NCBI GenBank assembly: GCA_035517115.1
Contig: DATIZL010000124.1
Coordinates: forward strand, 1 to 10,843
Reading direction: 5' to 3'
Source of the DNA: Hyphomicrobium_A sp035517115
GTDB taxonomy: Bacteria; Pseudomonadota; Alphaproteobacteria; Rhizobiales; Hyphomicrobiaceae
DNA: 10,843 nt
A program made the translations under genes and the position numbers. The number at the start of each line of letters is the position of its first letter. Position 1 is the first letter of the stretch. Shown here one piece after another: positions 5,818 to 10,843 of the stretch. The notes under the pieces are model-generated. The model worked only from the letters and a program-made list of their open reading frames with translations. It searched no databases and had not been told where the DNA came from.

Positions 5818-6651
5818 ATGCTCATCAACTACGGATTCGAAATCACCTTCGCCGTCGCGAAACCGACGCCGATCATCTCCCTGCTCGACGTACACCCGGA
5901 ACGCCGCGCGGACATAAAGGCCGAGACGCCGTTCCGCAGTGCGCCTCTGCTCGCCACCTCCACCTATATCGACGCCTTCGGCAACCAGTGCCGCCGCTTC
6001 ATGGCGCCCGCCGACGAGGTCGCCTTGCGTCTCGAGGGTACCATCGCCGACAGCGGGCGCCAGGAGCCCGTGGTGCCGACCGCCTCCGAGATCCCCGTCG
6101 AGCGCCTGCCCCACGACGTGCTCGTGTTCCTGCTCGGCAGCCGCTACTGCGAGACCGACAAGCTGAGCCAGGCGGCGTGGGATCTGTTCGGGGCGAAGCC
6201 CCCGGGCTGGGGGCGCGTGCAGGCCATCGCCGACTACGTGCACGAGCGTCTCACGTTTGGCTACGAGCACGCGCGCGCGACTCGCACCGCGCTCGACGCG
6301 CACGAGGAGCGTATCGGCGTGTGCCGCGATTTCGCGCATCTGCTCATTACGTTCTGCCGCTGCCTCAACATCCCTGCCCGCTACGTCAACGGCTACCTCG
6401 GCGACATCGGCGTGCCGCCCGATCCCTCGCCCATGGATTTTAGCGCCTGGGTCGAGGTGTTCCTCGATAACCGCTGGTACGCGTTCGATGCGCGCCACAA
6501 CGAGCCGCGCACGGGACGCATCGTCGTCGCGCGCGGCCGCGATGCTACCGACGTGCCGCTGATCAACTCCTTCGGCCCGCACACGCTCAAGCGCTTCAAG
6601 GTATGGACGAACGAGGTCGCAGCGCCCGCGTTGAAAGCCGCCAGCGCCTAG
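5818..6651 (+). CDS. Transglutaminase-like superfamily protein
   Basis: A 277-residue protein starting MLINYGFEITFAVAKPTP, with no signal peptide. The N-terminal beta-rich part (about 1-90, including ALRLEGTIADSG) precedes a transglutaminase-core domain (about 115-230). That core holds QAIADYVHERLTFGYEHA, the catalytic-Cys motif ERIGVCRDFAHLLITFCR (Cys169), the stretch PMDFSAWVEVFLDNRWYAFDARHNEPRTGRI, and the Asp of the FDARH motif (Asp224). The fold is that of papain-like Cys-His-Asp enzymes that cross-link, deamidate or hydrolyse peptides; many bacterial members act as proteases or peptide hydrolases. The position normally filled by the catalytic His (HAW in the classic motif) is Ser209 here. 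I prefer ATG 5818 over an in-frame TTG at 5776, which would add 14 unlikely residues. Only a weak G-rich stretch precedes the ATG. creD follows 109 bases later on the same strand. Confidence 0.88.
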   Translation: MLINYGFEITFAVAKPTPIISLLDVHPERRADIKAETPFRSAPLLATSTYIDAFGNQCRRFMAPADEVALRLEGTIADSGRQEPVVPTASEIPVERLPHDVLVFLLGSRYCETDKLSQAAWDLFGAKPPGWGRVQAIADYVHERLTFGYEHARATRTALDAHEERIGVCRDFAHLLITFCRCLNIPARYVNGYLGDIGVPPDPSPMDFSAWVEVFLDNRWYAFDARHNEPRTGRIVVARGRDATDVPLINSFGPHTLKRFKVWTNEVAAPALKAASA

Positions 6652-6760
6652 AGCCTGCCGCAAGTTACCGGAACTCCCGCCCAATTGCCGTCTTGTTCGC
6701 GCCACGCCGCTCCTGTTCGAATTGGTGAAGAGCTGGCCAACAGGCGAAGAGAGGACGTGC

Positions 6761-8140
6761 GTGGTGGAGAGCGTAGTCGTTGCGGTCAGGCGCTTCCTCA
6801 ATAGCCCCGGATTCAAGTTCTTCCTCATTTGCGGGCTCGTGCTCGTGCTGCTCATCCCACTGCTGCTCGTGTGGGCGCTGGTCGAGGAGCGCCAGCAGCG
6901 CGCGGAAGGCGTGCGCCAGGAGGTGGCGCGCGAGTGGGGCGGCACGCAGCGCATCATCGGCCCGGTGCTGGTCGTCCCGTACACGGTGGTGGTGTCGACC
7001 GGCGTAGGCGACAAGCGCACCGAGGAGGTGCAGGAGCGCCGCGCAGTATTCCTGCCGCAGACCCTCAACATCAACGGCAGCGCCGCCAGCAAGGTGCTGC
7101 ACCGCTCGATCTACGACGTGGCCGTCTACACCGGCGACCTCGAATTCGCAGGCCACTTCGCCGCGCCCGATTTGAGCGACGTCGCCACCGAAGTGCATGG
7201 CGTGCGCTGGCGCGACTCGATCCTGGCGCTCGCGGTCAGTGACGTGTCCGGCCTCAAGACGGCAGCGTCGCTGCAGATCGACGGCGGCACCAAGATCCCG
7301 TTCGAGCCGAGCATCGGCGTGTCCGGGGCGCGCGACGGCATCCATGTGCGCCTTATGTCGGCAACAAGCCTGTTCCCGGCGGCCGCGGCCCCCGCAACGG
7401 CACCGATGAGCGGCTTCGACTTCAAGTTCATGCTGACGTTGAACGGATCCTCGGAGCTGACCTTCGCGCCGGTAGCCCAGGAGACGACCGTCAATCTCTC
7501 CTCGGACTGGCCCGACCCGAGCTTCACCGGCGCCTTCCTGCCGACGGATCGCACGCTCGAGCCCGCGAAATTCTCCGCGCACTGGCTCGTCCCGCACCTC
7601 GCGCGCTCAATACCACAGGCATGGGCCTACTTCGATCAAGGGCTCGAACGCATCGACCCTTACGGGTTCGGCGTACGCTTCATCGTGCCCGTCGATTTCT
7701 ACCAGCTCGTCACGCGCGCCGCGAAGTACGCCATGATGTTCCTGGCCACGGCCTTCATAGCTGTGTTTCTGCTCGAGCTCGGATCCGCACGCCACGTGCA
7801 TCCCGTTCAGTACCTGCTCGTCGGCTTTGCCATGATCCTATTCTACATCCTGCTCTTGTCGCTGGCGGAGCAGATCGGATTCCTCTGGTCCTATCTCATC
7901 GCGACGTCCGCTACGGTCGGCCTCATCTCGCTCTATGTGACGCGTGTGCAGGAAAGCACCGCCAAAGGGCTCGCAATGCTGCTCGTGCTGTCGCTGCTCT
8001 ACGGGCTGCTCTACCTGATCCTGCAGCTCGAGGACTATGCACTGCTCGCGGGCGCCGTGGCCGGCTTCGTGATGCTGGCGGTCGTCATGTTCTCGACCTT
8101 GAAGGTCGACTGGTCGGGCGAGAAGGCGCGCGCCGGATAG
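6761..8140 (+). CDS. creD: CreD family inner membrane protein
   Basis: About 459 residues. One N-terminal membrane helix (about 18-40, FFLICGLVLVLLIPLLLVW) is followed by the typical CreD start of the periplasmic part, LVEERQQRAEGVRQEVAREWGGTQRIIGPVLVVPY. A large periplasmic domain extends to about residue 320, then come about five to six C-terminal helices including LLVGFAMILFYILLLSLAEQIGF and LLVLSLLYGLLYLILQLEDYALLAG. The protein ends with the conserved FSTLKVDWS. In E. coli creD belongs to the CreBC regulon and affects envelope integrity, colicin tolerance and beta-lactam response; its molecular function is unsettled. No creBC lies in this window. The frame opens at TTG 6722, but GAGAGGA at 6749-6755 points to GTG 6761 (or the next GTG, 6764). 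It ends two bases from the convergent minus-strand gene. Confidence 0.9.
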   Translation: MVESVVVAVRRFLNSPGFKFFLICGLVLVLLIPLLLVWALVEERQQRAEGVRQEVAREWGGTQRIIGPVLVVPYTVVVSTGVGDKRTEEVQERRAVFLPQTLNINGSAASKVLHRSIYDVAVYTGDLEFAGHFAAPDLSDVATEVHGVRWRDSILALAVSDVSGLKTAASLQIDGGTKIPFEPSIGVSGARDGIHVRLMSATSLFPAAAAPATAPMSGFDFKFMLTLNGSSELTFAPVAQETTVNLSSDWPDPSFTGAFLPTDRTLEPAKFSAHWLVPHLARSIPQAWAYFDQGLERIDPYGFGVRFIVPVDFYQLVTRAAKYAMMFLATAFIAVFLLELGSARHVHPVQYLLVGFAMILFYILLLSLAEQIGFLWSYLIATSATVGLISLYVTRVQESTAKGLAMLLVLSLLYGLLYLILQLEDYALLAGAVAGFVMLAVVMFSTLKVDWSGEKARAG

Positions 8141-8142
8141 GC

Positions 8143-9144
8143 TCAATCGGCAAGATCGAGCGTCTCGGTGGCGGGACGCCGGGCCTCGATGCCGCGCGCG
8201 ATGAGCCGGCCCTCGGCAGCGTCCGCGATCATCACGAGGCGCGTCTCGGCGTTGAGAAGCGGCGATGCGAGCCAGCGGAAGTCGGGGTCGAACTCGGTCG
8301 AGATGGTGTGCATGCGGCAGGCACGCCCAGCGCTGTCGTAGCCGCGCGCATGACCGCGCCAGCCGGGAGCCTGCCAATGGTTGGCGGCGACGTTGCTTCC
8401 TTCGTGCACCTGCGCCTGCGTTTGGGTGCGCTCGATAATGGCAATCTCCGACGGCCGCAAACCGGCAAGCGAGAATATGGCCGGCGCCGCGATGGGCCGC
8501 TCGATGAGCATGCGCCTGGCCACCTCGAACGAGGGGGCGCTCTCGAATACCTCTCGCAACAGGTGAGCCGCCGTGATGTGCGGCGTATCCCACACGCGGA
8601 ACAGATTGACCGCCCAATCAAGGAGGAAGGTGCCGAGGCGATTGCGCATGGGTGCCTGATTGAGCGCGGCGGCAAAGCGCTGCGGCGCCATCCCTTGCAA
8701 TAGCCCCGTGTACCCTGGCCACGTCAGCGTCGTGAATGGGCCTGCGCCTCCGGAAACGCGCGCCGCAATCACATTGCGCCCGAGACCCGGCAAGCCCCAG
8801 TCGAGGACGCGTATGAGCCGCGCGCTTCTGTAGTTGGGAGCCGCCGCCACTTTGCAGGTGCAGCCCCACTCATAGTTGACCGACAGGAAATAGGCGCCGG
8901 GCCGGTTGAGGCGGGCAGCAATGTCGTCAATCTCGGGGAGATAGGCGCTGTCGTGCCGGGCGAGCCAGCGCCGGGAGATGGCATCGAGGGCTGCCAGCAC
9001 CGGCGCAGGAAACTTGCCGGTTGCGCTGTCGATGAGCGCTTGCGCGCGCGCTTCCTCGCACGCGAGCGTCTCCATCGGGTAAGCGGCGCCCACCCGATGC
9101 ACCGGAATGCGGACGAGGTGCCGAGCTTCGACCGGGCGCTCCAT
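8143..9144 (-). CDS. Probable Ntn-hydrolase (acid ceramidase/NAAA-like linear amide hydrolase)
   Basis: A 333-residue protein with no signal peptide or membrane helix. I do not know a named gene for it, but several patterns match the acid ceramidase/N-acylethanolamine acid amidase and penicillin-V-acylase type of N-terminal-nucleophile hydrolases. They are a candidate nucleophile in YEWGCTCKVAA (Cys95 after Gly94, compare CTS in NAAA), RVLDWGL (Arg112 and Asp115, compare R-N-L-D), FTTLTWPGYTGLLQGMAPQRF with the GYTG-L-TGM-P-F pattern (about 138-157), and VAANHW (Asn255, compare TNH/TNY) followed by YDSAGR. These enzymes cleave themselves before the Cys to expose it and then hydrolyse linear amides such as N-acyl lipids, bile salts or acyl-homoserine lactones; the substrate here is unknown. 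The first 94 residues would be the propeptide-derived alpha chain. ATG 9144 has only a weak G-rich upstream. An intrinsic terminator lies about 100 bases upstream on the same strand. Confidence 0.7.
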   Translation of the reverse strand: MERPVEARHLVRIPVHRVGAAYPMETLACEEARAQALIDSATGKFPAPVLAALDAISRRWLARHDSAYLPEIDDIAARLNRPGAYFLSVNYEWGCTCKVAAAPNYRSARLIRVLDWGLPGLGRNVIAARVSGGAGPFTTLTWPGYTGLLQGMAPQRFAAALNQAPMRNRLGTFLLDWAVNLFRVWDTPHITAAHLLREVFESAPSFEVARRMLIERPIAAPAIFSLAGLRPSEIAIIERTQTQAQVHEGSNVAANHWQAPGWRGHARGYDSAGRACRMHTISTEFDPDFRWLASPLLNAETRLVMIADAAEGRLIARGIEARRPATETLDLAD

Positions 9145-9244
9145 GCCATCGACCCCAAACCAAACCGGGAAGCCATTCGCCTGACAATGTGCGCCGTGGC
9201 TGGCGCGGTTTCACCCCGGCCTAGCAGCCAATGCGGCCATAGAC

Positions 9245-9275
9245 AAAAAGGCCGCCGATGGGTAGCTCGGCGGCC
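9245..9275 (-). terminator. Intrinsic terminator on the minus strand
   Basis: On the minus strand GGCCGCCGA (9275-9267) pairs perfectly over nine bases with TCGGCGGCC (9258-9250) across an 8-base loop and is followed at once by TTTTT (9249-9245). The plus-strand side has no T-run, so direction is clear. No protein-coding gene on the minus strand ends just before it: the next feature upstream is the rplU promoter region. It therefore ends a non-coding transcript or acts as an attenuator before the Ntn-hydrolase-like gene at 9144. Confidence 0.75.
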
Positions 9276-9412
9276 AAGTTATTCTCATGCCTGAAGTGAG
9301 TAGCCCAGCTAACTCCGATGGCCCCTGAGGGTTCGGCGTCCCAAGGGCGCCCCCGCAATCAGCCAGGCTGAGGGGCATCCTCGCAAGCTTCCCGGTGCCC
9401 GGCTTTGATCGC
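9245..9412 (-). ncRNA. Candidate small RNA or structured leader ending in an intrinsic terminator
   Basis: Between a possible minus-strand promoter (start near 9412) and the terminator lie about 168 bases with no credible protein frame but good hairpins. One pairs GGGGC/GCCCC (9376-9372 with 9353-9349) around TCAGC/GCTGA (9371-9367 with 9363-9359). Another is a GAG-TAGC/GCTA-CTC stem at about 9299-9316. The third is the terminator itself. I find no tRNA, SRP RNA or RNase P signature. The length would also fit 6S RNA, but I cannot recognise its sequence. It could instead be a terminated leader of the gene at 9144. Confidence 0.35.
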
Positions 9413-9418
9413 GGTCAA

Positions 9419-9448
9419 ATTTTCCCAAACTCCACTGCTGATTGACAA
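9419..9448 (-). promoter_or_regulatory. Possible minus-strand promoter, back to back with the rplU promoter
   Basis: TTGTCA (9448-9443) and GAAAAT (9424-9419) are separated by 18 bases on the minus strand. The -35 shares bases with the -35 of the plus-strand rplU promoter, because TTGACAA reads nearly the same both ways. The -10 is weak (four of six). Its support comes mainly from the strong terminator about 170 bases downstream. Confidence 0.3.
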
Positions 9449-9470
9449 TCTGACGCGTCGAAGCGATAAA
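9442..9470 (+). promoter_or_regulatory. Sigma-70 type promoter of rplU-rpmA
   Basis: TTGACA at 9442-9447 is a perfect -35. A 17-base spacer leads to GATAAA at 9465-9470 (four of six matches to the -10). Transcription would start near 9477, giving a leader of about 130 bases before rplU. This is the expected strength for a ribosomal-protein operon. Confidence 0.65.
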
Positions 9471-9477
9471 GCCGCCC

Positions 9478-9608
9478 CATCGTGCCCGGCCCATCGGCGC
9501 CGGGTGCGCAATGCGCTGCCCGAGGCTTGCATCGCCACTCGTAGGCGAGCCTTGAAGTCCGCAGTCATCTGCGGCGCCATAGGGCGCGGATAACGTGAAG
9601 GAAGAGCC
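9478..9608 (+). promoter_or_regulatory. Structured 5' leader of rplU-rpmA
   Basis: The leader can form consecutive hairpins. CCCGGC/GCCGGG (9485-9490 with 9499-9504) is extended by G-U pairs. TCGCC/GGCGA (9532-9536 with 9544-9548) lies inside a larger AGGCT/AGCCT arm. CCGCAG/CTGCGG (9559-9564 with 9569-9574) has a 4-base loop, and CGCC/GGCG (9575-9578 with 9583-9586) follows. The Shine-Dalgarno AAGGAAGAG then lies unpaired before the ATG. L21 autoregulates through its leader in some Firmicutes; a similar role here is only a possibility. Confidence 0.35.
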
Positions 9609-9926
9609 ATGTACGCTGTCATTAAGACGGGCGGCAAGCAGTATCGCGTTGCTGCGGATGACGTCATCACCATCGAGAAAGTCACGGGCGACGCCGGCGC
9701 CAAGATCGAGTTTGCCGAGGTGCTTATGATCGGCGGAGGCTCGGACGGCGCCAAGCTCGGCGCGCCGTTCATCTCAGGCGCCAAGGTCGTGGCCGAGCTC
9801 GTCGAGCACACGCGCGGACCCAAGGTGATCTCGTTCAAGAAGCGCCGCCGCAAGAATTCCCGCCGCAAGCGCGGCCATCGCCAGGACCTTTCCACGGTCC
9901 GCATCAAGAGCATCATCGGCGCCTAG
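9609..9926 (+). CDS. rplU: 50S ribosomal protein L21
   Basis: A 105-residue protein, the normal length for L21. It starts MYAVIKTGGKQYRVAADD and carries the usual beta-barrel core (TIEKVTGDAGAKIEFAEVLMIGG), the segment GAPFISGAKVVAELVEHTRGPKVISFKKRRRKNSRRKRGHRQ that binds 23S rRNA, and the C-terminal TVRIKSI. It is a component of the large ribosomal subunit, contacting 23S rRNA. AAGGAAGAG ends two bases before the ATG, with AAGGA itself well spaced. It forms the classic rplU-rpmA operon with the next gene, 33 bases on; obgE, often the third member, is not next here within the window. Confidence 0.99.
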   Translation: MYAVIKTGGKQYRVAADDVITIEKVTGDAGAKIEFAEVLMIGGGSDGAKLGAPFISGAKVVAELVEHTRGPKVISFKKRRRKNSRRKRGHRQDLSTVRIKSIIGA

Positions 9927-9959
9927 CGTGCTGCCGCCCGGACATCAAGGAACTGACCC

Positions 9960-10232
9960 ATGGCACAAAAGAAAGCTGGCGGCTCGTCGAAGAACGGCCG
10001 CGACTCACACTCCAAACGCCTCGGCGTAAAGCGCTTCGGCGGCGAGCACGTCATCCCCGGCAACATCCTCGTGCGCCAGCGCGGCACCCAGTGGCACCCG
10101 GGCGACGGTGTCGGCGTGGGCACCGATCACACCATCTTCGCCGTGGTCGAGGGCGCAGTCGAGTTCAAGACCAAGCGCAACGGACGCGTCTACGTGTCGG
10201 TGCGCAGCGGCGAGGCCGGAGCAAACGAATAG
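9960..10232 (+). CDS. rpmA: 50S ribosomal protein L27
   Basis: A 90-residue protein of usual length, beginning MAQKKAGGSSKNGRDSHSKRLGVKRFGGE, the conserved N-terminal arm that reaches the peptidyl-transferase centre. The conserved core VIPGNILVRQRGTQWHPGDGVGVGTDHTIFAVVEGAVEF follows. The N-terminus lacks the extra residues that are removed by a protease in Firmicutes, as expected for Proteobacteria. AAGGAA at 9947-9952 stands seven bases before the ATG. It is co-transcribed with rplU and followed by an intrinsic terminator. Confidence 0.99.
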   Translation: MAQKKAGGSSKNGRDSHSKRLGVKRFGGEHVIPGNILVRQRGTQWHPGDGVGVGTDHTIFAVVEGAVEFKTKRNGRVYVSVRSGEAGANE

Positions 10233-10264
10233 CGGACACGGCCCATCGCCCGCTTTAGACTTTG

Positions 10265-10290
10265 AGGGGGATGCCGCAACGTCCCCCTTT
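10265..10290 (+). terminator. Intrinsic terminator after rpmA
   Basis: GGGGGATG (10266-10273) pairs with CGTCCCCC (10280-10287, one G-U) around a 6-base loop, followed by TTTCTTC. It lies about 30 bases after the rpmA stop, ending the rplU-rpmA transcript and separating it from the acetyltransferase gene only about 20 bases on. Confidence 0.8.
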
Positions 10291-10307
10291 CTTCATGAGC
10301 CGATCTC

Positions 10308-10843
10308 ATGCGGGATGAGGCGACAGAGCAGCACGGTGAGTGCCAATTGCGCTCCCCCCGGCTGACCTACCGGCCGATAACGGCCGCGGACGCCGCGCGC
10401 GTCGCGACACTGGCGGGCGAATGGGATATCGCCCGCATGACCTCACGCATTCCTCACCCCTACTCACTCGTCGACGCGGACCTCTGGATAGCCTCCATCG
10501 GCACCGACGAGTTCGTGCGCGGCGTCGAGCTCGACGGCCAGCTCATCGGCGCCGTCGGCTACATCGAGGGGAAGGACCGGCAGGCCGAGATCGGCTACTG
10601 GATCGGCAAGCCGTTCTGGGGGCGCGGATTTGCCACCGAGGCGGCGCAGACGCTCGTTGCGCATTGCTTCGGGCCGGCCGGCTTCTCGCGCCTTACCTGC
10701 GGCCACTTCGTCGACAATCCCGCCTCCGGCCGCGTCATCGCCAAGCTCGGCTTCCGCCGCATCGGGAATGGGCGGCAGTGGTGCGAGGCACGCAAGACCG
10801 AAGTCGACACCGTCCGCTACGCGCGGCGGCGGCCGCTGTTCGC
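10308..10843 (+). CDS. GNAT family N-acetyltransferase (RimJ/RimL-like), C-terminus cut by window edge
   Basis: The frame runs from ATG 10308 to the window edge, about 178 residues without a stop. After a short N-terminal tail comes LRSPRLTYRPITAADAARVATLAGEWDIARMTSRIPHPY, the start pattern of ribosomal-protein-alanine-acetyltransferase-like GNATs. AVGYIEGKDRQAEIGYWIGKPFWGRGFATEAAQTLVAHCF follows, whose P-F-W-G-R-G-F-A segment is the acetyl-CoA-binding motif A (R/Q-x-x-G-x-G/A). The end LTCGHFVDNPASGRVIAKLGFRR is motif B with the typical N-x-x-S-x-x-V-x-x-K-L-G-F. It transfers an acetyl group from acetyl-CoA to an amine; the substrate (protein N-terminus or small molecule) is not evident. The Shine-Dalgarno is weak. 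Family length of about 190 suggests only a few residues are missing. It lies just after the rpmA terminator, so it needs its own promoter or read-through. Confidence 0.9.
   Translation, partial: MRDEATEQHGECQLRSPRLTYRPITAADAARVATLAGEWDIARMTSRIPHPYSLVDADLWIASIGTDEFVRGVELDGQLIGAVGYIEGKDRQAEIGYWIGKPFWGRGFATEAAQTLVAHCFGPAGFSRLTCGHFVDNPASGRVIAKLGFRRIGNGRQWCEARKTEVDTVRYARRRPLF

Noticed and set aside
6669..6695. GGAAC followed at a distance by GTT, reminiscent of an EcfG general-stress promoter before creD
   Set aside because: The spacing is longer than the family consensus allows and the C before GTT is missing.
5638..7092. A 484-codon open frame on the minus strand, antisense to the transglutaminase-like and creD genes
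   Set aside because: Its translation is low-complexity Arg/Ala/Gly/His-rich with no family pattern, and it lies opposite two clear genes. Long antisense frames are expected in high-GC DNA.
6665..7597. A 310-codon minus-strand frame opposite creD
   Set aside because: It reads as a shadow of creD codon bias, with no domain, no ribosome-binding site and an implausible composition.
9190..9206. Inverted repeat GCGCC/GGCGC before the Ntn-hydrolase-like gene
   Set aside because: A 5-bp all-GC stem with no T-run; too short to call a terminator or operator in this base composition.

Overview
The window reads as chromosomal DNA of a high-GC alphaproteobacterium, most likely of the Hyphomicrobiales (rhizobial/Hyphomicrobium-like) group. 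The grounds are codon use strongly biased to G/C in third positions, GbsR-type regulator and DUF4166 partners, a class-I-like PPK2, and a short Tyr/His-rich exported protein of a kind common in rhizobia. This placement comes from family recognition, not from a database search. I see no insertion sequence, phage gene, CRISPR array or plasmid replication gene. The region looks like ordinary core/accessory chromosome.

Layout. (1) 1-833, minus: a fumarylacetoacetate hydrolase-fold enzyme that runs off the left edge. (2) 1185-1523, plus: a short exported Tyr/His-rich protein, followed by a small gap holding a 10-codon ORF with a very good ribosome-binding site. (3) 3646-1734, minus: an overlapping or nearly overlapping pair, polyphosphate kinase 2 then an AI-2E-type permease. 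(4) 3666-3860: a tRNA-like remnant on the plus strand beside an intact tRNA-Ser(CGA) on the minus strand. (5) 5591-3953, minus: a probable operon of a GbsR/MarR-type regulator, a DUF4166 protein joined by a GTGA overlap, and a small two-helix membrane protein. It starts from a strong promoter with a perfect 22-bp palindrome over the -10 box and start codon. (6) 5818-8140, plus: a transglutaminase-like protein and a CreD-family membrane protein. (7) 9144-8143, minus: an uncharacterised protein in which I recognise acid-ceramidase/NAAA-type Ntn-hydrolase motifs, convergent with creD. (8) 9245-9608: a gene-free interval with a perfect intrinsic terminator on the minus strand, possible back-to-back promoters, and a hairpin-rich rplU leader. 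(9) 9609-10290, plus: rplU-rpmA (ribosomal proteins L21 and L27) ending in an intrinsic terminator. (10) 10308 to the right edge: a GNAT acetyltransferase, cut by the window.

The most interesting points are the apparently leaderless, self-regulated GbsR-DUF4166 unit; the candidate minus-strand small RNA or attenuated leader between the Ntn-hydrolase-like gene and rplU; the Ntn-hydrolase assignment itself; the transglutaminase with Ser where the catalytic His is usual; and the tRNA-like fragment next to tRNA-Ser. Genes on opposite strands alternate often here, so most units probably act independently.
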